From Aplectana chamaeleonis (Eukaryota > Nematoda > Chromadorea > Rhabditida > Cosmocercidae), in assembly GCA_029168955.1 (NCBI GenBank), contig JAPDOI010000375.1, forward strand, positions 558,001 to 622,000: 64,000 nucleotides of DNA. The letters are read 5' to 3'. The position numbers and the translations under genes are program-made. Shown piece by piece: positions 32,183 to 42,479 of this stretch. Below the pieces are notes generated by a model. It searched no databases and was not told the origin of the DNA. It saw only the letters and a program-made list of their open reading frames with translations. Every line of letters starts with the position of its first letter. The stretch's first letter is position 1.

Positions 32183-33300
32183 AATTTATTGGCAACGTTT
32201 AGGGCATTAAGCCCTTCTTCAGGCCAACTGAAAAACGAAGCAAATCGACTATTAGACAACAATGCAAGAACACCACGACTAACCTTATCCCTTTGGCAGG
32301 GGTCACAACCCAAAAGGGGGTACGCGCTGCGTCTGCAATGGAAAGGTCAGGAATGATGTGGGATAGATGTCGACGCATCATGCTAACCTACCGAGTAGCA
32401 GGAAGGTAGAGGGAAATGAGATGAGATGGAGGGGTTGGAGGATGTTGATCGTACAATCAGCGAAGTGCTTCTTAACAATATCCTCATAATGTTATCGGCC
32501 TTACTGCAGTTCTCATTTCTTCCTTTATATTAATTTGCGGTGACCTCTTCTTGATTTCCAAAGCCTCCTTTATCTTGCGTTCCACCGGGTCTGATAGGTT
32601 CCGGTGGAGAATGGTAACGAGGAGTGGTGGGGCTTGTTCCATTGCATGCCGAAGAGTCCGGTGACGAGAGAATGGGCTATCTATATATTTAATAGCTTTG
32701 AGGGCTACGTAGAGCTCTGACATGTTCGTCCATTCTGCATCGAAGAGTTCTGCCGGTTTCTCCTATGTAGAACTGCTGACAACTAGAACATTCCACCTTG
32801 TAAACAACCCCGCTCAAATGGCACATCTGCTTTCCACCTGTGCAAATCGCACAGTTGTTTCGGTCGCACAGGTTTTCATATAATCGTGAGGAGGTGAGAA
32901 GGCGACGTAAAGAGGGAGGTGGTCCGAACGTCAGGTTTATGGGAAGGCCTGATCGCTTTACAACGCGATTCACGTCCATTGCGAAGTGATCTGTGATGAA
33001 CGGGATTGTCAGTGAGGTTCCATTCGATGTTCGATGAGGTCTCCAGCATCGATGGTGTTCTGCTCCGTAACCGTTTTGATTCAAGATTTCTCGAACTTCA
33101 GTCTGAATACTTTGAGAATCTATAGACGTGAGCTCAGTAGAAGTTCGGATGATTTGGCGGACCACATTCGCCTTCATATACGTAGGATGACAGCTCCGAG
33201 AATGTATAAGTATGCTCGTCGAGGACGGTTTCCTATGCCACATGTAGCTGACTGTGCCATCTACGATTTTGACCTTTGTGTTGAGGAACGGTAGAAATGA
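32183..33300 (-). mobile_element. Penelope-like retroelement, 5'-truncated, minus strand
   Basis: Read on the minus strand it encodes the end of the reverse transcriptase (FLNTKVKIVDGTVSYMWHRK, then SRSCHP). A linker follows, then a GIY-YIG endonuclease with its Cys-rich start and VECSSCQQFYIGETGRTLR. A 5-bp insertion near 32690 shifts the frame, and the remaining endonuclease part continues in another frame (SPFSRHRTLRHAM, LEIKKRSPQIN). The 3' end lies near 32183, after a hammerhead-like motif. Penelope-like elements pair a telomerase-like reverse transcriptase with GIY-YIG (family knowledge). This copy lacks the catalytic reverse-transcriptase core and is dead. Confidence 0.85.
32189..32227 (-). 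ncRNA. Hammerhead-ribozyme-like motif, mutated core
   Basis: On the minus strand the order is TTGGC, CTGAAGA, a stem AGGGC/GCCC with loop TTAAT, then TAAA in place of the invariant GAAA (position 32201), then CGTT and GCCAA. The two flanking segments pair as stem I. The core change should abolish self-cleavage. Hammerheads at Penelope-like element ends are established knowledge. Confidence 0.55.
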
Positions 33301-33303
33301 CAA
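32484..33303 (-). pseudogene. Penelope RT/GIY-YIG endonuclease remnant
   Basis: The open frame 33303-32689 (204 codons) holds the reverse-transcriptase C-terminal segment and the first half of GIY-YIG. The overlapping frame 32723-32484 holds the rest, up to a stop. The plus-strand copy at this point reads SYID without the extra bases, which shows that the frameshift is specific to this copy. Confidence 0.8.
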
Positions 33304-33625
33304 TCCCGTTCATCACACATCACTTCGCAATGGACGTGAATCGCGTTGTAAAGCGATCAGGCCTTCCCATAAACCTGACGTTCAGACCACCTCCCTCTTT
33401 ACGTCGCCTTCTCACCTCCTCACGATTATATGAAAACCTGTGCGACCGAAACAACTGTGCGATTTGCACAGGTGGAAAGCAGATGTGCCATTTGAGCGGG
33501 GTTGTTTACAAGGTGGAATGTTCTAGTTGTCAGCAGTTCTACATAGGAGAAACCGGCAGAACTCTTCGATGCAGAATGGACGAACGTGTCAGAGCTCTAC
33601 GTAGCCCTCAAAGCTATATAGATTC
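33298..33625 (+). mobile_element. Penelope-like retroelement, plus copy, part 1
   Basis: A 5'-truncated copy starts head-to-head against the minus copy near 33298. It encodes the linker and the first half of GIY-YIG (VECSSCQQFYIGETGRTLR, then RALRSPQSYID) and is cut at 33625 by the satellite-carrying element. The rest resumes at 37918. Confidence 0.8.
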
Positions 33626-34124
33626 TGTAAAAAAAGGGGTCTTCTAAGCAAAAGAGGTTTGGTTCGCGTTACAAATGTTTCAACAAAAAAGGAACAATAT
33701 GAAAAGGGAGAGTCTACAAAAAATGAACAATATTCTCTAAAAACTCTTTTCTTTGTCAAAAATTCTCAACAGCGGAAACAAACCGTTGCGGTTCTCTATG
33801 AGGAAGCGCGTTCGGCTCCATGAAGAACTTTGATTATGTGAGTGCCGATAAAATATGCATATATGCATGTGTACCTAATAGCGATCATTAAAAAAGGAGA
33901 TGATGCCAAATTGTTTTAGGAAACCATTCAATTCTTCCACGTAAAATACCACAACGGTTTGTTTCCGCTGTTGAGAATTTTTGACAAAGAAAAGAGTTTT
34001 TAGAGAATATTGTTCATTTTTTGTAGACTCTCCCTTTTCATATTGTTCCTTTTTTGTTGAAACATTTGTAACGCGAACCAAACCTCTTTTGCTTGGAAGA
34101 CCCCTTTTTTACAGAATTGTTCAC
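33626..34124. repeat. Foldback left end of copy 1
   Basis: The arm from 33626 (TCTGTAAAAAAAGGGGTCTT) to about 33800 is repeated inverted at about 33945-34124, around a spacer with AACCGTTGCGG. Arms match at most positions. Confidence 0.8.
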
Positions 34125-35284
34125 TTTTTCTTGATATTACGCAGTAATATCCTATGCAAGAATTTCGAACAAAGACCTCTCCATCTCCCCACTAGATCAG
34201 TCCTCTTTCTGTGGTCACAAGAATCAATGACCCAAACTGTTGTAAAACTATCTCAGAAAAATCACCCGATGTGGCTGACACGACCGATGTTCAGATGGTA
34301 TAAGCTAAGAAATGAATGATATCCATGATATCGTTCCCCATATTTCATTCATATTGATCGCATCAGCCACAGCTGGCTGCACAGGGTGTTATTTGCAACC
34401 GCCATGTTTTTCATGCGTATCGAACGGGTTGGCCACGGTGGTTTTATCAACCAACCCTGATAGGAGCATTAGGCCCTAGTTATAGTTGCACGCTCATACG
34501 TAGCCAGCCCGGTCGATAATCATGAAAGCCAGCTGGCCTACAGCCGGATGCAGACTCTCGCCCGCAGTTCTACGCTTTCGAATAAATTTAGCTCAAAACC
34601 TGCATAGTCAAAAACTACCTTTCATTCCGTCTGGGCACTTTCATATCAGTGGAACGAAGCGGTTTCCTATGCTCATTATTTCGTTTCCGTTGCCCCATTT
34701 CTTCGCAGAACAGCCGCTTCGATTCCATGAATTTGATATGGAAAAGCTCTGCTGAGCTGCTAATGGAGATAGTTCTAACGAATTTGTTTTCGAATTTGGA
34801 TGCTGATAAACAAGTACCATTTATTTCAGAAAAAATCAGTAGGTTGGTGAAGAAGAATGAGGAAGCACTCAAAATGGGGTTGTGTGAACGGCCTGAGCGC
34901 TTTACGAAACTGAAAAGCAGCCTGGCAACATGACCTACATAACATCTCAAGCTTTCTGCACGCTATGCTTGTCATCCTTACACATTTACAGAAGTTTTGC
35001 AAGGTGTTCTCAGACTCCTGCGCTAATTCCGATGCATCCAGCACACTATCTCAGACGACTATCGCAAAGCTCAAGACTCTTGCTCATTCTTTGGGGTACC
35101 CTGTATGGTTTCTCGGATAGCTAGCATCAGAGTCTGGGCTCTTGCTCACTCTCCGGGTGTCCTGCACATTTTTACGGATGAGCAGCGGCGGGTCCGGGAC
35201 TCCTAATCACTCTACGGGGTGGTTTGCTGCAACTTCTCGGATGACCAGCAACGGGTCCCAAATACCTGCCCTTTCTGCAGGATT
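34125..35284. other. Unique internal segment of satellite-carrying element, copy 1
   Basis: Colinear with 48302-49390 in copy 2, with scattered substitutions and small indels. Short frames on both strands are not conserved between the two copies, so no protein is proposed. The segment contains one end of a TTA-type MITE near 34472 (TTAGGCCCTAGTTATA), which is absent at the matching place in copy 2. Confidence 0.6.
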
Positions 35285-37515
35285 CCACGACGTCCCGATG
35301 ACGTCATCAGAAGCCCGGAAGCACTTTTCACGACGTCCCGATGACGTCATCAGAAGCCAGATGCACTTTTCACGACGTCCCGATGACGTCATCAGAAGCC
35401 CGAAGCACTTTTGACGACGTCCCGATGACGTCATCAGAAGCCCGAAGCATCTTTTCACGACGTTCCGATGACGTCATCAGAAGCCAGATGCACTTTTCAC
35501 GACGTTCCGATGACGTCATCAGAAGCCAGATGCACTTTTTCATGACGTCCCGATGACGCCATCAGAAGCCCGGAAGCACTTTTCCCGACGTCCCGATGAC
35601 GTCATCAGAAGCCAGATGCACTTTTCCCGACGTCCCGATGACGTCATCAGAAGCCGGATGTACTTCTCACGACGTCCCGGTGACGTCATCAGAAGACAGA
35701 TGCACTTTTCCCGACGTCTCGGTGACGTCATCAGAAGCCAGATGCACTTCTCGCCACGTCCCGGTGACGTCATCAGACGCCAGATGCACTTTTGCCGACG
35801 TCCTGATGACGTCATCAGAAGCCAGATGCACTTTTCACGACGTGTCCCGGTGACGTCATCAGACGTCATCAGCCAGATGCACTTTCACGACGTCCCGGTG
35901 ACGTCATCAGAAGCCAGATGCACTTTCGTCCCGGTGACGTCATCAGAAGCCAGATGTACTTTTCACGACGTCCCGGTGACGTCATCAAGCCAGATGCCGA
36001 CGTCCCGGTGACGTCATCAGAAGCCAGATGTGCACTTTTCACGACGTCCCGGTGACGTCATCAGAAGCCAGATGCACTTTTCACGACGTCCCGGTGACGT
36101 CATCAGAAAGCCAGATCTTTTTCACGACGTCCCGGTGACGTCATCAGAAGCCAGATGTACTTTTCACGACGTCCCGGTGACGTCATCAGAAGCCAGATGC
36201 ACTTTTCACGACGTCCCGGTGACGTCATCAGAATCGAATGCACTTTTTCACGACGTCCCGGTGACGTCATCAGAAGCCAGATGCACTTTCACGACGTCCC
36301 GGTGACGTCATCAGAAGCCAGATGCACTTTTCACGACGTCCCGGTGACGTCATCAGAAGCCAGATGCACTTTTCGACGTCCCAGTGACGTCATCAGAAGC
36401 CAGATGCACTTTTCACGACGTCCCGGTGACGTCATCAGAAGCCAGATGTACTTTCACGACGTCCCGGTGACGTCATCAGAAGCCAGATGCACTTTTCACG
36501 ACGTCCCGGTGACGTCATCAGAAGCCAGATGCACTTTTCACGACGTCCCGGTGACGTCATCAGAAGCCAGATGCACTTTCACGACGTCCCGGTGACGTCA
36601 TCAAACCAGATGTACTTTCACGACGTCCGGTGACGTCATCAGAAGCCAGATGCACTTTTCACGACGTCCCGGTGACGTCATCAGAAGCCAGATGCACTTT
36701 TCACGACGTCCGGTGACGTCATCAGAAGCCAGATGCACTTTTCACGACGTCCCGGTGACGTCATCAGAAGTCAGATGCACTTTTCGACGTCCCGGTGACG
36801 TCATCAGAAGCGAGATGCACTTTCACAACGTCCCGGTGACGTCATCAGAAGCCAGATGCACTTTTCACGACGTCCCGGTGACGTCATCAGAAGCCAGATG
36901 CACTTTTCACAACGTCCCGGTGACGTCATCAGAAACCAGATGCACTTTTCACAACATCCCGATGACGTCATCAGAAGCCAGATGCACTTTTCACGACGTC
37001 CCGGTGACGTCAACAGAAGCCAGATGCACTTTTCATGACGTCCCGGTGACGTCATCAGAAGCCAGATGCACTTTTCACAACGTCCCGGTGACGTCATCAG
37101 AAGCCAGATGCACTTTTCACAACGTCCCGGTGACGTCATCAGAAGCCAGATGCACTTTTCACGACGTCCCGGTGACGTCATCAGAAATAGATGCACTTTC
37201 ACGACGTCCCGGTGACGTCATCAGAAGCCAGATGCACTTTTCACGACGTCCCGGTGACGTCATCAGAAGCCAGATGCACTTTTCACGACGTCCCGGTGAC
37301 GTCATCAGAAGCCAGATGCACTTTTCACAACGTTCCGGTGACGTCATCAAGCCAGATGCACTTCTTTCACGACGTCCCGGTGACGTCATCGGAAGCCAGA
37401 TGCACTTTTTCACGACGTCCCGGTGACGTCATCAGAAGCCAGATGCACTTTTCACGACGTCCTGATGACGTCATCAGAAGCCCGAAGACTTTTCACGACG
37501 TCCCGATGACGTCCA
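35285..37515. repeat. 42-bp satellite array 1, about 53 units
   Basis: The unit is GACGTCCCGRTGACGTCATC, then AGAAGCCAGATGCACTTTTC, then AC (42 bp). The interior units mostly carry GGTGACGTCATC, while units at both edges carry GATGACGTCATC. Many units have indels of 1-6 bp, more than in array 2. Each unit has a TGACGTCA palindrome. Open frames such as 36650-37426 arise because 42 is a multiple of 3. Confidence 0.95.
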
Positions 37516-37917
37516 AGCGCACTGACGTCCCATTTACCGCATCGATTACTTACCCGTCCAAGGTGATTGCCTTCGACCATTGGCGGTGTCTAATAGCAGT
37601 GAGGACTGAAAAGCGTGACGGCCCACGGCCTACGGCCCACGGCCTACGGCCCACGGCCTACGGCCTACGGCTCCTGAGCTCACGGCCTACGGCGCACACC
37701 ATGAAAATTTCTTAAGCTTTCGGGCTCATAACTTTGTTGTTTGTGAACCGATTTGGCTGAAATTTGGACAGCAGATGTCTTCTGGACCCCTTCACTTATA
37801 TCCAGAAGGAAATCTTCAGAAATTTTGTTCCAAAGATTCTATACTATTTTATAAAATTATAAGTGATCACAAGGCCTAGGCAAAACCAAACCTCTCCAGC
37901 CGCTTCGCGGCTGGAGC
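37516..37917 (+). other. Right end of satellite-carrying element, copy 1
   Basis: Leaves the array at ACGTCCAAGCGCACTGACG. A run of GGCCTACGGCCCAC short repeats follows, then a segment shared in inverse with 31722-32011, then the terminal hairpin. Confidence 0.7.
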
Positions 37918-38417
37918 GATAGCCCATTCTCTCGTCACCGGACTCTTCGGCATGCAATGGAACAAGCTCCACCACTCCTCGTTACCATTCTCCACCGGAA
38001 CCTATCAGACCCGGTGGAACGCAAGATAAAGGAGGCTTTGGAAATCAAGAAGAGGTCACCGCAAATTAATATAAAGGAAGAAATGAGAACTGCAGTAAGG
38101 CCGATAACATTATGAGGATATTGTTAAGAAGCACTTCGCTGATTGTACGATCAACATCCTCCAACCCCTCCATCTCATCTCATTTCCCTCTACCTTCCTG
38201 CTACTCGGTAGGTTAGCATGATGCGTCGACATCTATCCCACATCATTCCTGACCTTTCCATTGCAGACGCAGCGCGTACCCCCTTTTGGGTTGTGACCCC
38301 TGCCAAAGGGATAAGGTTAGTCGTGGTGTTCTTGCATTGTTGTCTAATAGTCGATTTGCTTCGTTTTTCAGTTGGCCTGAAGAAGGGCTTAATGCCCGAA
38401 ACGTTGCCAATAAATTT
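37918..38417 (+). mobile_element. Penelope-like retroelement, plus copy, part 2
   Basis: Resumes inside GIY-YIG (SPFSRHRTLRHAMEQAP to LEIKKRSPQIN, then a stop near 38114). The 3' untranslated region follows, and the element ends near AATAAATTTA at 38417. Sequence beyond this differs from that beyond the minus copy, which locates the 3' end. Confidence 0.8.
38372..38410 (+). ncRNA. Hammerhead-ribozyme-like motif, intact core
   Basis: The order is TTGGC (stem I), CTGAAGA (38377-38383), stem II AGGGC/GCCC with loop TTAAT, GAAA (38398-38401), CGTT, then GCCAA (stem I partner). The invariant CUGANGA and GAAA boxes are both present. Stem III is nearly absent, and the self-complementary ACGT would only pair between two copies, so cleavage may need a dimer. 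This follows the pattern described for Penelope-like elements. Activity is inference. Confidence 0.6.
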
Positions 38418-39730
38418 ACAAGCAACAGCTGAAAAACTATGAAGGTAGCGCGGTGAAAAACGGGCTAAAATTAGAGTTTCTAGGGCCCAAAAAAGCTAGT
38501 TAGTGCACACGTGCACAGCGTCGACCAAAAAGATCGCAGTCTCATGCCGAGCAGTCAGAAATCTTCGACGTTCAGAGGAAGGAAGAAATGCAAATTTACC
38601 TAATAAAAACAGTTGAGCAATGAAAGAAAGCACTCCAGTCAATGTTTTTAACTACATATGTACATAAATCCGAAGGTTCATTTATTGAAATTCAATTTCA
38701 AGCCAGCTGATGTTCTTGATATAAGAGATCATCGATGCCGATCTGTGAAGTGAGCTCGTCCACCATCAAAAGACAAGTCAGTTCAAGACCACTGCCTTCA
38801 ATGAAAGGGTCACGTTCATGCAAAAAATTATACAGGGAAGGTTCTGTAGGCTATGATTTTCCATGTGATTTGCGCTTGTTTGTTTGTCATTGCTGCTCTA
38901 CAATGCGTCGTGTATTGTGGTGCGCGCGAAGCGCGCACCAGATTTGGTTTTGAATTGGCCATGCGCGCGACCCGTTTTTCGAAGTCTCAATTCAGAGTGA
39001 ACGAAGAAATTAGCTCTAAATTGCATTAAAAAGAGCGCAAAAAGTTGGTATAGTAACCCAAAAATGGTTTGGAATGGTTTACTGCTTTCCGAGTAAAAAA
39101 TGAAAGACCGCGCGTTTTTGTTGTTAATCTCCTTGTTTTTCAGACGGCGTTCACGATCTTGCGGGTGCACTTAAAATTGAGCTAGGGAGCTCATTTTTGG
39201 ACAGGAGGCTGGAAATGGATGCAGGTCGCTCCCATTCAATTTTGAACTTGATACCTCAACTTTGAAGGGTACCTCAAAATCGTGGGTTTACATACCAAAT
39301 TAGCCGTGGAGCACGAAAACTGCTTCTTTCTGCTACGACTGTGGAGACCGGGGTGGGTGGGTGAATCCGCAGCCATTCAACACAGGTCGTAGGAGGTAAG
39401 TACTGAACTTGTCAGAATTCGTACTCATGACGCGTCATCGATCGATAATCAATATTATCGATTTCGGCGCTTTCTGCACTAAATGCGGCCAGTAGTAGTG
39501 ATTGCTGAAGGGATTGGTTTTCTTGGTTGGGATATTTTGCTAATCAGTCATTATCGATAAAGACCAATCAATATAATTGATTTTTTCGCCCGTTGCACAA
39601 AATGCCGCAATGATTTTTTATTGTTCACTTTTTTGGGAAATTTTCTCATCATGCAAGATCAAATATTAATGAAGTCACTTGTTTGGAAACTCGTCAAGTC
39701 AGAAAGGGAACCTTCGGGAAAAATATGTGA
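38418..39730. other. No gene recognised
   Basis: A short perfect palindrome, TGGTGCGCGCGAAGCGCGCACCA-type, lies at about 38919-38941 (core GTGCGCGCGAAGCGCGCAC). A related shorter one is near 18800. Otherwise nothing is recognised. Confidence 0.4.
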
Positions 39731-39734
39731 AATT

Positions 39735-40247
39735 TCTGAAAATTTAGCTTCCTGGCAAAAGTAATGATTTGGTAATGGTGAAAAAAAAGTTTCAAAAATA
39801 CCTTGAAATATCTTAAAAATGATTTGGCGTAAATTAGACTGGAGTAATACAAAAGCTAGGAAATGAAGTGAAATAACTAAAATTGTGATTAGGTGGTTGA
39901 TCATTTCACAAGCTTCTCCGTTAAACTTATCGAAACGAAATCAAGCGCGCAACGGAAACATCAAGCCATTTTTTAAAGCTGTAATAAGGAAATCAGCATA
40001 GGTCAAGCTAGGTGAACTCCATTCCATATCGTGCTTGATTTTGTTTTGATAAGTTTAACGGAGAAGCTTGTGAAATGATCAACCACCAAATCGCAATTTC
40101 GGTTATTTCACTTCATTTCCTAGCTTTTGTATTACTCCAGGCTATTTTACGCGAAATCATTTTTTAAGATATTTCAAGGTATTTTTGAAACTTTTTTTTC
40201 ACCATTACCAAATCATTACTTTTGCCAGGAAGCTAAATTTTCAGAAA
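39735..40247. repeat. Long inverted repeat, arms about 215 bp
   Basis: 39735-39950 is inverted at 40033-40247 (landmarks AGCTTCCTGGCAAAAGTAAT, ACAAAAGCTAGGAAATGAAG, AACGGAGAAGCTTGTGAAA), around an 80-bp spacer. Arms are highly similar. It is probably a foldback MITE; ends were not resolved. Confidence 0.8.
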
Positions 40248-40261
40248 TTTTGTTTTCATTC

Positions 40262-40565
40262 CTGAGGTGCCGTCAAGCATGTGATGACTAAGCGGGGCGG
40301 CGCGGAGTTGAAGCGGGCACGGGGCGACCGCGCAGCGTGTATCCGATTGCCCCTGCCACTGTTACTCGAGTGATTTCGCCGGCCTACTGCCCGTATTCCG
40401 GTTAATTTGAGGATGAAGAAGGTAAGATATGCTGGAAATATGGGCAGCAGGCTAAACACCGGATTATCAGTGGCGTGGGCAATCTGATACAAGCCGCGGG
40501 GCTGCGTCGCGCCCGCTTCAACTCAACGCCGCCTGGCATAGTCATCGCAGGCTTGACGGGATACT
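40262..40565. mobile_element. GC-rich hairpin MITE
   Basis: Imperfect inverse arms of about 98 bp (GCCGTCAAGC at the left, GCTTGACGGG at the right; inner CCGCGCAG-type sequence). The 40475-40756 open frame overlaps it and is not called a gene. Confidence 0.6.
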
Positions 40566-41218
40566 CACGTGATTGGGAGGAAGTTCTCGAGAATGAACAG
40601 GAATTTTTCCCTGAAGTAACCAGGGAATTTCTAGCGGATCAGGGGAGAAGAGCAAACAGTATCTATACAGACAATAGGGCAGTTCCTATAGCAGCACTTT
40701 CCGTAGTTTTTACCTTGGCAGCACTTTCCAGCTGGCTCCAACCCAGCACCCCTTGACCATTGAATGATCAAAAGTTGGTTCGCCACAATTTTTCCATAAC
40801 CATATTCTCGCATCCTTATAACCCCTCCTACACCTACATACATTGCGACACAGTTCAAACCCTACAAATTTAAAAATGTGAGACTACCGCAGAAGTTGTC
40901 ATCCCGCGGCACCGTAAAGGTACGTTTCCGGTTTCTTCGATTGGGGTGAGAAGAAGAGGAATCTTCCTAGGAAATCTCGCCATGCTCAATTTCCGATCAA
41001 CTGCTTCGAAAGCGGGCTATGTAGTAACGACTAATTCTTCAAAGGTACAATTTAATTGCAGATGTAATTTTGGATATTATAGTCCTGCAGTCACGTATAG
41101 CTGCTCTGCAAAGCGCGAAGTATCAATTGGTACAAATAAGGGAGATTGAGCGAGGAAGGAATGGGTTACGGAGCGAGGAAAGAATGTGTTACGCATACCG
41201 CCAAGTTTTTAATCTTGA
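40566..41218. other. No feature recognised
   Basis: AT-rich unique sequence without familiar coding or repeat content. Confidence 0.4.
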
Positions 41219-42164
41219 AGGCAGTGTTCACGATGAAATATGATTGTAGGGTTTTTCATAGTAAAGTGTTGTTTTGGTTCACTGTAGTGCGATCTATTCG
41301 AAAAAATCACGAAAAAAAACCCTATCTGAAGTTAAAGGCAGCGTTCACGATGATCATCCTCGTTGACTTTCTACAGTGAAATGATAGGCGAGAAGGATCC
41401 TAAGCTCCCAGTGTCGAAAGAACGGTTGAAAACGAGCCAGGAGCGGCAAAAGAACGGCTGCAAACAAGCGTCTGGTGCTTCAGACACGCCTGGTGCCCCA
41501 GATCCGCCCCCTCGGAATGAACAAATGAAAACTCAGATTACAGGAATGATCAAGTCAAGGAAGTGCTGATAAGTGAGCTGATCGCTTCATTGCACTGATA
41601 GGTATCATCCTTCTAAAGGTCAATTCCTCCACGCTCAAAAATCAACGTAAACAAGGGAGGGACCGTTTTGGCTCAAAAACGCGTCTTTCGTGTCCTTTTT
41701 AAGCATCCCTTGCTATACAGGGCACCAGACCTTTCGTAAACCAGATATCGGAGGTGAAATTTATCGTGAGCACTGCCTTTAATGTACCTGAAGTCATCAA
41801 CTGGCTCGAAGATGATGCTCAATAATTGACTTCTGGTTGTCGACTTGGCCTTTCTCGAGCTCCATTGTTCACATTTATGTAATTGACGCTAACCCACTTG
41901 TTTTTTTGTGAGAAATTGTTTCTGTATGCTCTAAAACTACTTTATTAGTTACTTTGCACGTCGCGGATTTTTGACCAGGCACAGAAGCAAATTCTATTTT
42001 ATCTGGGCGGAGCTCTGCACCTGTGCACGGATTGACTTTACTTTTTTTATAGCTTTGTTTTTAGCGCGTTTCTCGTTGCGTGACCTTCGCAGCTCTTCAG
42101 CTGTTTTCAAACAAAACGGATTTTTGCAGTTTTCTAAAGTACCGTTTCCATCGTGAACACTGCC
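41219..42164. mobile_element. TTAA-family element with a nested TTAA element
   Basis: Outer ends AGGCAGTGTTCACGATGAAA and inverse (CATCGTGAACACTGCC) are flanked by TTGA (mutated) at 41215-41218 and TTAA at 42165-42168. A second complete element, 41336-41778, lies inside it. Confidence 0.65.
41336..41778. mobile_element. TTAA-flanked MITE nested in related element
   Basis: Ends AGGCAGCGTTCACGATGATC and inverse (TATCGTGAGCACTGCCT), with TTAA at 41332-41335 and 41779-41782. The outer and inner ends are clearly of one family, so the family inserts into itself. Confidence 0.7.
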
Positions 42165-42269
42165 TTAATAGGGACTGGACGGACGATTAATTTTGATCAA
42201 TATCTATCTTCTTTTATTTCTTATCGGTCTAGCTTTATATTGTGGTCTGCTTCAGTGCAATCGTCGCGA

Positions 42270-42470
42270 ATGAAGAAAAAAACAGGTCTGAGACAACTCG
42301 TCCACGAATTTCTCACTGTCCGATTTTGCTGTCCTTGACTGGCCATAACTCCGTTCCTAGCGGGTTCTGAGCGACATTATAGACGCCGTTGTGATTAGCG
42401 TAGAATTTCCTCCGAGCTAAGCAGAAAAATTGGAATACGATTCTGAGGTTGGATTGAGCCGTCCAGACAA
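42270..42470. mobile_element. Truncated family A MITE (right part)
   Basis: Matches the right halves of 11361-11837 and 19995-20471 (ACAACTCGTCCAC, CCATAACTCCGTTCCTAG, TCTGAGGTTGGA), but the terminal AGGCA and TTAA are lost. Confidence 0.5.
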
Positions 42471-42479
42471 AACTGAAAT

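Larger units (their letters stand above)
33626..37917 (+). mobile_element. Satellite-carrying foldback element, copy 1 (4.3 kb)
   Basis: The insertion splits a Penelope-like copy whose uninterrupted form is present in the minus copy, so both ends are defined to within a few bases. Layout: left end TTCTGTAAAAAAAGGGGTC; a foldback in which 33626-33800 recurs inverted at 33945-34124; about 1.1 kb of unique sequence; a 42-bp array at 35285-37515; then a right end of 400 bp with an (ACGGCCTACGGCCC)-type run and a terminal hairpin AGCCGCTTCGCGGCT 6 bp from the edge. The insertion lies between A and T with no clear target duplication. That and the 3' hairpin recall Helitron/Helentron-type elements, but the expected CTRR end is missing. 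No protein is encoded. Confidence 0.75.

Noticed and set aside
36650..37426. 258-codon open frame in array 1
   Set aside because: Same 42-bp periodicity artefact; interrupted by indels elsewhere in the array.
40475..40756. 93-codon open frame near a hairpin
   Set aside because: It overlaps a hairpin MITE arm and shows no motif.
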